The notes below the pieces were generated by a model. The model was not told where the DNA came from, searched no databases, and saw nothing but the letters and a program-made list of their open reading frames with translations. Shown in pieces: positions 52,684 through 64,000 of a DNA stretch of 64,000 nucleotides. Source of the stretch: Hexactinellida sp. DTS-2022 (lineage: Eukaryota; Porifera; Hexactinellida); the NCBI GenBank assembly GCA_028753945.1, contig JAPNXP010000001.1, positions 248,001 to 312,000 of the forward strand, in the 5' to 3' direction. Both the position numbers and the translations under genes were made by a program. Numbering within the stretch: the first letter of the stretch is position 1; each line of letters opens with the position of its first letter.

Positions 52684-53663
52684 TGAACAACTAAAGCGTA
52701 GACAATACTATTCAAAGACAATACTATTTAGAGCATTGTTCATATAAAATTAAAAAAACGACATTCCTAGTGAACGAAACCACCACTAAGTTGATTAGTT
52801 GTACTAGTTCATTGTTTGGGTTATAAAACCAATTTTGCTGTTGATGTTGAATAGAATCATGTAAATTTATTGAAAAATTTAAAATATCTAGAAAATTGAG
52901 CTCAATAAAGAAAAAAGAGTGGGTCCCTACCTCAGTTCCAAATGAGGAGATTTAAAAAGAAAAAAACTGTTATTGCGGGTTCTACTGTAATATGTTACCT
53001 AAATACGTTAATCCTTATATGAAATTTCCTATTATTATAAACCTGTGTATAGCGGTTAGGTCACGTGTGCATGAGGGCCATTTTTGGCCAGTCCCTTGGG
53101 TGGAAGTTGCTAGCAGCTTCTACTGTATTTCCAATTGCAATTTCTAATTTTCTATTACTAATTGGAAATTTTTAACAAATAAGAAGTTTAAAATTGGGAA
53201 ATTAATTTAAAAAATCCGGACTTCATGACAAATAAATTAATAAAAAACATGATTTGCGATTTAAACAGAACTTAGTATTACGTACATAAACCACATTAAA
53301 TTTGTTACAGTTACAATTAATCAATAAATAATAACAGTTCTTCCACAGAAAGTCTATACAATAGACCTCAGATATATACTACGTAGCACAAAATAATTCC
53401 TTGAAGTAGTGAAGGCACAATGCAATCCGTAATGCAGTTAATATTAATGTAAAGAGTGTTAAGCTAGGAAATGCGTATGGAAACAGCAATATATGCAGTA
53501 GGAGGTAGCTGGTAAGGGTTCTGGTTGAAAACAGAAGCGTACACTTCCGCTGATGACTGTGATGCATGCTATTAAAGTTTGAAAAAGAGAACTATGAAAA
53601 ACATCAATTGAAAGGCATTTTATGCCAGAATAAGCGCTTTTCATAGTGGATCAGCTGGCGAGG
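52684..53663. other. intergenic region between FEN1 and SMAD
   Basis: About 1 kb, AT-rich. It holds the FEN1 promoter and the SMAD 3' UTR. Two copies of a TTCTACTGTA end (near 52980 and 53118) resemble pogo-like element ends, but no complete pair was found. No gene is supported; a 62-codon minus frame at 53379-53567 has no features. Confidence 0.5.
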
Positions 53664-61714
<8,051 letters not shown>

Positions 61715-62338
61715 TTCAAGGCACAAATTCTGCAATCCTCAAGTTAAACCAACTAAATCGTAGCAACAAATGGTTGAATCACTTGAAATGAATTCAATTC
61801 GATGGTAGTATAGCAATACAAGTGTATGTACCAAGCTGCTCCGGGTATTTATACTCTATCAGGTACTTACAGTGTGTCAGCGAATAATACTTGCCGTGTA
61901 CTTACCACAACGAATAAATTACCTTATGCCATCATATTAAGTTAAGTTAGCAAGTTAAACTTATCCAGTGGATACGAGGAGCCATAATACACATATTTTC
62001 GCTCCGTTTATTTCGTCATAAATAACATAACAATTCCTACAGCATACTAAGGATATAAACCAATAGAGTTGGACATAATTGATAATTTCCATTCAATGCG
62101 CCTAAAAATGAATCGTGCTAAATTCCCCCTAGCTATCCCTGGTTATACAAGTAATTATTTATTTCTAGTACGTTACTGGAACAAATTTAATCACAAGTTT
62201 TCGACACAATCCCTTTTTAATTTGAAATTAATAGAAAAAGCTCAAAAACTAAAAATATTTACCAAAGTATATACAAATATCCAACTACCTACATGCAGAT
62301 ATAAAATGAATTAAAAGATTGAGCAGTGATGAGTGATA
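61715..62338. other. intergenic spacer upstream of SMAD
   Basis: 624 bases between the SMAD start and the stop of the SLC15-type gene. Probably holds the SMAD promoter. An 81-codon frame at 62069-62314 is AT-rich and featureless. Confidence 0.5.
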
Positions 62339-63789
62339 TTATTTGCAGTACCACTTTTCAATCTCCTGTCTCTCTCTCCTCTTATACTTAACAGACACAC
62401 AAAGGAAGTACAGTGAATAGACCAGTGCGAAGATTGAGAATACCAGAAAGAAAACAAACCCAATATTTCTGTAGTAGATGCATGGCTCATGAGGAACAGC
62501 ACAGGAATAGCATTGCTGTCTAAGCAGAGTTGAGTTCGCAACAAATCTAGCTGGACAGCCGCTAGCAGCTTTCATAACGGCGGACAGTATGGTCGAGAGG
62601 TAAGACCCCAATCCAATCATAGTGTTCAGAATACCATACGTGAACCCTTTCATGTCTGCGGGAGACTGTGCGTATACGAACTCAAATGCGCCAACAGTCG
62701 CGAATATTTCCGACAGACCCATGAGCACTGTTTGTGGGAGCGTAAGAAGGAACAGAGAGAAGTGAGCTGTCGTGTCCACAAAGAGGTTATCGTCTCTTCT
62801 TCTAATGGGCAGCATTAGAGTGGAATTAGCGCCTCTGATGAATATACCAATGCTGACTAGGTTGGCACATAGCACGCTGAGCAGCGCCAAACAGATTCCC
62901 ACTTCCACTCTGTAGAGCAGCTTAGCGCGGTATATCACAGGAATTCGGTTAACCAGGCGGGTAATCGGGATGCAAACGATAACAACCAAGTTGTCCGTGA
63001 GCCCGATGACGAGGTTGCTGAGGTAGGGAGAGGAGTCCAGCGCGAGCTCCTGGGCCTGCAGCGCGTAGTACCCCTGCAGGAGGTGGTAAATGGAGAAGTA
63101 TCCAACGAGACTGGCGAGCACGAATACTATGCGGTAGAACGTCTTCACGTCTTCAACAGCCTCAAACTTAACGATACCGAAGTGCTGAGCCTTGGTGTAA
63201 TCTAGAATCGGGAGATTCTCGTAGTAGCTCCGCTCTCTCCGCCGCTGGTACCAGATCTGGAGAGAGGACTTGGTGACGGTGATAATCTTCCGGAGAGGAG
63301 TGCCTATGTCAGGCCCGTTATGCAGGAGGCCGAAGGACCAGGACAGTTTGAATGTGACAACTGCTAAGAAAGCCGAGAGCGTAGCCAGATAGCTGCTGCT
63401 GAGAAGCGAGTAGGTCGAGGTTGCTATCGAGGGCGTGTACACGAGATAGCGACCGAACGTCATGAGACTACCCAGGTTAATGAACCAGTAGAACCAGTAG
63501 AAGTAAGAGCTCATTTTTATTTCCCCTGCTTCTTCCATCTGGTCGACACCGTATGGTAACAATAAGGCAGCCACCCCAGATGAACCAAGGATGAGAATTA
63601 TTATAACTGTTATATGGACGACGTAATATACTTGTGCAGAAATTACAAGACCATATATTTGTGTCTGCAGCTCAAATAGTGTGTGGAAGAGGCTCTGCGA
63701 ACAGGAACCAATGAAACAGAGTAGAAAACTGAAAGAAAGCATTCTTGGGCGTCCGAAGTATTTGTCAGCTAAGATCCCAGGCAATGGCC
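62339..63789 (-). CDS. proton-coupled oligopeptide transporter (SLC15/POT), 3' exon only
   Basis: One large exon of 483 codons; the 5' boundary is an acceptor (TTTTAG) at 63790, and the rest lies beyond the window. POT proteins import di- and tripeptides or histidine with protons. Seen: PGILADKYFGR, the end of the first POT signature; YWFYWFINLGSLM, which matches the FYxxINxGSL signature; then about ten membrane segments, an LPQTVLMGLSEIFATVGAFEF segment in which the conserved Gln-E region is recognisable, and the ADMKGFTYG motif (typical SMKG). The C-terminus is basic and ends KWYCK. A large extracellular loop as in SLC15A1/2 is absent, so SLC15A3/A4-like is more likely. Confidence 0.85.
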
Positions 63790-64000
63790 CTAAAAGAACA
63801 ACGAATTGTAATTACTCCATATACAGTAAAAGCCCCATTAGTCTTCTGTATAGATAGGGTTGACTGTAATATGGTGAAAACAGTTTAAATTTCGAAAGAT
63901 TTGCTTTATTGTTTAACTACTTCGATCCAGTACATGCTATAGTAAGGGGCAGTTCAAACGTTACGTAACGCATAATTATAGGAAAATTAGACACCACCTT
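63790..64000. other. intron of the SLC15-type gene (window edge)
   Basis: No further exon is recognisable. TACAGTAAAAGCCCC at 63822 and GGTTGACTGTA ending at 63868 form a very short (47 bp) inverted pair with pogo-like ends. Confidence 0.5.

Noticed and set aside
62069-62314. 81-codon + strand frame between SMAD and the SLC15-type gene
   Set aside because: AT-rich codons, no domain, no splice or promoter context.

Overview
The window is nuclear DNA from an animal. Genes carry spliceosomal GT-AG introns, several only about 50-80 nt long, AATAAA signals follow some stops, and spacers are AT-rich. A receptor-regulated SMAD with a C-terminal SSxS, a TRAF-type protein, a supervillin and a BACE-type protease point to Metazoa. 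Most genes have no intron, spacing is tight, and two genes lie inside introns of others on the opposite strand. That fits a compact non-bilaterian genome; a ctenophore is my best but weak guess, as I cannot place the species.

Layout. Positions 1-17.7 kb hold ten compact genes, nearly all on the + strand: the end of a TRAF/MATH protein, a CAP-Gly coiled-coil protein, RSPH14, NUS1 (minus), an EPS8-type SAM protein, PDS5, an NHL-propeller protein, an H-NOX guanylyl cyclase, a PWWP protein and COMMD10. From 18.7 to 36.2 kb one supervillin gene of 29 exons fills the window; its introns hold at least six mobile or repeated elements and a small unrecognised gene on the minus strand. From 37.6 to 52.7 kb the genes are compact again: aldehyde dehydrogenase, copine, cytosolic sulfotransferase, a Xi-class glutathione transferase, SPIDR, BACE, SLC35B1, MRPL44 and FEN1. 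From 53.7 to 61.7 kb an eight-exon SMAD2/3-type gene runs on the minus strand with an intronless CNTD1 gene inside one intron. A truncated SLC15/POT transporter closes the window.

Functional links. No operon-like pathway is visible. PDS5 (cohesin), SPIDR (recombination), FEN1 (replication and repair) and CNTD1 (meiotic crossover) all serve chromosome maintenance but are scattered. There is a structural split: about sixteen genes have one exon and GC-rich codons, while supervillin, SMAD and FEN1 are split. The most unusual observations are the SMAD whose MH1 DNA-binding hairpin is replaced by a Ser-rich stretch, the nested genes, the Xi-class GST in an animal, the NUS1 protein without the RxG arginine, and the family of inverted-repeat elements in supervillin introns.
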